This document shows positions 40,051 through 41,510 of a DNA stretch of 41,510 bases, piece after piece. This DNA comes from JBBKWX01 sp037969175 (lineage in GTDB: Bacteria; Bacteroidota; Bacteroidia; AKYH767-A; JBBKVM01). The notes below the pieces were generated by a model that saw nothing but the letters and a program-made list of their open reading frames with translations, was not told the DNA's origin and did not search any database. Made by a program: the position numbers and the translations under genes. Within the stretch, counting starts at the first letter, position 1. Every line of letters starts with the position of its first letter. The stretch lies in NCBI GenBank assembly GCA_037969175.1, contig JBBKWX010000142.1, forward strand, positions 1 through 41,510, written 5' to 3'.

Positions 40051-41510
40051 ATGAAAAAGACCTGTCTACTTCTATTATTTTTTAGCACCATAACTACATT
40101 AAATGCGCAATTTTGGCAACCCACTAATGGTCCCAAAGGAGGCATGTATTGGGATATGTCTACCAATCCTGTTACAGGCATCACCTACCTTGTAGTGCAT
40201 TGGACAAGACTAAAAGGAAACGGGCTTGGGGGTAATATTTATTCAAGCAATAATGCAGGTGTTAGCTGGACAGAAATTGATAACGGACTAAAAGGGCAAC
40301 CTGTTTATAAACTGGCTTCCTCGAGTACAGCTACCCATTTGATCATCGCAGTTATGGATACGATGACTCCATTAGCGGCCTCAGTTCCGAACAAGATTTA
40401 TTTTTCAAATAATCAGGGAAATTCATGGGTTCTTTCCAATTCAACTTATTTCCCCGGTAATTTACCTCCTACTTCCTTACAATTTAATGCTATGGGTGAT
40501 ACCATATTCGCTGGGCAAAAGACTGCGGGTGTGAGTTTTTCTGTAGATAATGGCATAAGTTGGCAGACTTCAAATGTTGGGATCACAAATAGAAACATTA
40601 CTGATTTAGAATATGGATTGAATGGGAATTTGTATGCTTGCACAGATAGTGTTGCGGGAAATGGAGCAAAAGTATTTATGCAAAATGGTAATGCCTGGGT
40701 CGATGTGAGCATTGGACTACCTGGGACACGCATAGCTGACCTCTATTATGACGCAGCGAATACTACCATGTATTTGGGAACAGGAAGTTTTACAAACGGA
40801 GCAGGAGAAATTTACAGATCGATCAATGGAAGTGCGTGGACCGCCATACCCGGGTATCCGGGAAATGAAGCTCAGCGAATGTTGATCACAAATACGGGAG
40901 ATCTTTTAGTCAGAATTCTGAATCAGGGAATCTGGAAATACGCTTCAGGGACTTGGACCAATATCAGTGGTACTTTGGGTTCCTTAAAAACGGCAACGAT
41001 CTCAAAAGACAATTCAGGAGTGATCCTGGCCACAACAAAAGCAGGAATTTGGAAATATGATGAAACCAATTCTTCCTGGATCTATTTTACAAATGGAATA
41101 AAAAATTCTTCGGCCAGAGCTATGGCATTCAGCAATAATGGCGATCTTTTGGCCGGCACAGAGAATGGCATTTATCGTTCAGTTGACAGCGGAAATTCCT
41201 TTGCTCAAGTTGGTCTCAAAGATACCGTCATGATGTCCGTTTCATTAAATCCTACTACCCATAAAATGTATGCAGGGAATACAGATAATAATGGTTCAAA
41301 AATATTCACTTCGAATGATAACGGTATATCCTGGATAAATAATTCCACCGGAGTCAACACTACCAGGACCACCGATTTTGCTTATAACAAACAAGGGAAA
41401 ATATTTTGTGGTACGGGTTGGGCAAGTCCTGTACATTCATCAACAGATGGCATAAACTGGAATGGTCCTCTTTGGTCTAGTTTAGGTTTCTCGCAGTCGC
41501 GGGTTGTGAT
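40051..41510 (+). CDS. Secreted Asp-box (BNR-like) repeat protein, 3' end outside window
   Basis: The frame is open from ATG at 40051 to the window end, giving 486 residues. After a signal peptide (MKKTCLLLLFFSTITTLNAQ) it is built of beta-propeller blades with Asp-box repeats: SSNNAGVSW, FSNNQGNSW, SVDNGISW, SINGSAW, SVDSGNSF, TSNDNGISW and STDGINW. The blades recur every ~50-70 residues, as in sialidase-like, VPS10/sortilin and photosystem II stability factor folds. No sialidase arginines are evident, so a structural or binding role is more likely than an enzyme. In Bacteroidota such proteins often end in a Por secretion sorting domain, which cannot be seen here. Confidence 0.85.
   Translation, partial: MKKTCLLLLFFSTITTLNAQFWQPTNGPKGGMYWDMSTNPVTGITYLVVHWTRLKGNGLGGNIYSSNNAGVSWTEIDNGLKGQPVYKLASSSTATHLIIAVMDTMTPLAASVPNKIYFSNNQGNSWVLSNSTYFPGNLPPTSLQFNAMGDTIFAGQKTAGVSFSVDNGISWQTSNVGITNRNITDLEYGLNGNLYACTDSVAGNGAKVFMQNGNAWVDVSIGLPGTRIADLYYDAANTTMYLGTGSFTNGAGEIYRSINGSAWTAIPGYPGNEAQRMLITNTGDLLVRILNQGIWKYASGTWTNISGTLGSLKTATISKDNSGVILATTKAGIWKYDETNSSWIYFTNGIKNSSARAMAFSNNGDLLAGTENGIYRSVDSGNSFAQVGLKDTVMMSVSLNPTTHKMYAGNTDNNGSKIFTSNDNGISWINNSTGVNTTRTTDFAYNKQGKIFCGTGWASPVHSSTDGINWNGPLWSSLGFSQSRVV

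Overview
The window looks like chromosomal DNA of a member of the phylum Bacteroidota, probably a Chitinophagales/Sphingobacteriales-type environmental lineage, though the rank below phylum is a guess. The signs are low GC (about 40% in most genes by eye), a TonB-dependent receptor with an N-terminal carboxypeptidase-regulatory-like plug extension, a fused alpha/beta 2-oxoacid dehydrogenase E1, BshA (bacillithiol), a GH3/beta-lactamase-like fusion and a DUF5011 lipoprotein. Many start codons lack a Shine-Dalgarno sequence but have the Bacteroidota -7 promoter element TAnnTTTG a few bases upstream. No rRNA, tRNA, CRISPR array or intact insertion sequence was recognised.

Layout. 1-2903: the 3' part of a formiminotransferase-cyclodeaminase gene, the fused E1 dehydrogenase and a small Cys-containing membrane protein. 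2949-4445: two tandem paralogous Ala-rich lipoproteins and a DUF5011 lipoprotein, with clear promoters and hairpin terminators. 4555-7687: an LTA-synthase-like phosphoglycerol transferase overlapping a diacylglycerol kinase-like gene, then a SUI1/YciH factor. 7688-11869 (minus): a GH3 plus beta-lactamase-fold fusion, then bshA. 12044-17045 (plus): a tail-anchored small protein, mutL, two rhomboids and an endonuclease/exonuclease/phosphatase protein. 17183-19042 (minus): an oligopeptide-type binding lipoprotein and a candidate 41-aa gene. 19204-22532 (plus): mtaB, lgt and an inositol-monophosphatase-family gene, converging on a LysM/RlpA-like protein. 23670-29396: an NfeD protease, a TonB receptor (minus) and an ABC-F ATPase. 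29404-31342 (minus): a rhomboid, a GmhB-like phosphatase and a class IV aminotransferase in a tight operon. 31648-33750: an SRAP/HMCES protein and an SDR/DUF2867 protein.

The last third is more accessory. A GC-rich DnaE-type polymerase (34352-37294) has two GAC-N9-GTC inverted repeats just before its start, which look like an operator. It is followed by a DinB/YfiT-like protein. A GxxExxY PD-(D/E)XK protein (38201-38578) is bracketed by two near-identical elements of about 126 bp, each made of 30-bp inverted arms. Degenerate single arms lie near 17138 and 39628. Then come a DUF6508 protein, a short ribosome hibernation factor, and the start of a secreted Asp-box repeat protein that runs off the window.

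Genes that may work together: the phosphoglycerol transferase would release diacylglycerol that the overlapping kinase could rephosphorylate; lgt would lipidate the several lipoproteins here; mutL, the SRAP protein and the DnaE-type polymerase concern DNA repair or damage tolerance, but lie far apart. The least explained items are the GxxExxY repeat cassette, the dnaE operator, and three candidate small genes (minus 18917-19042, plus 34037-34174, minus 34164-34241).
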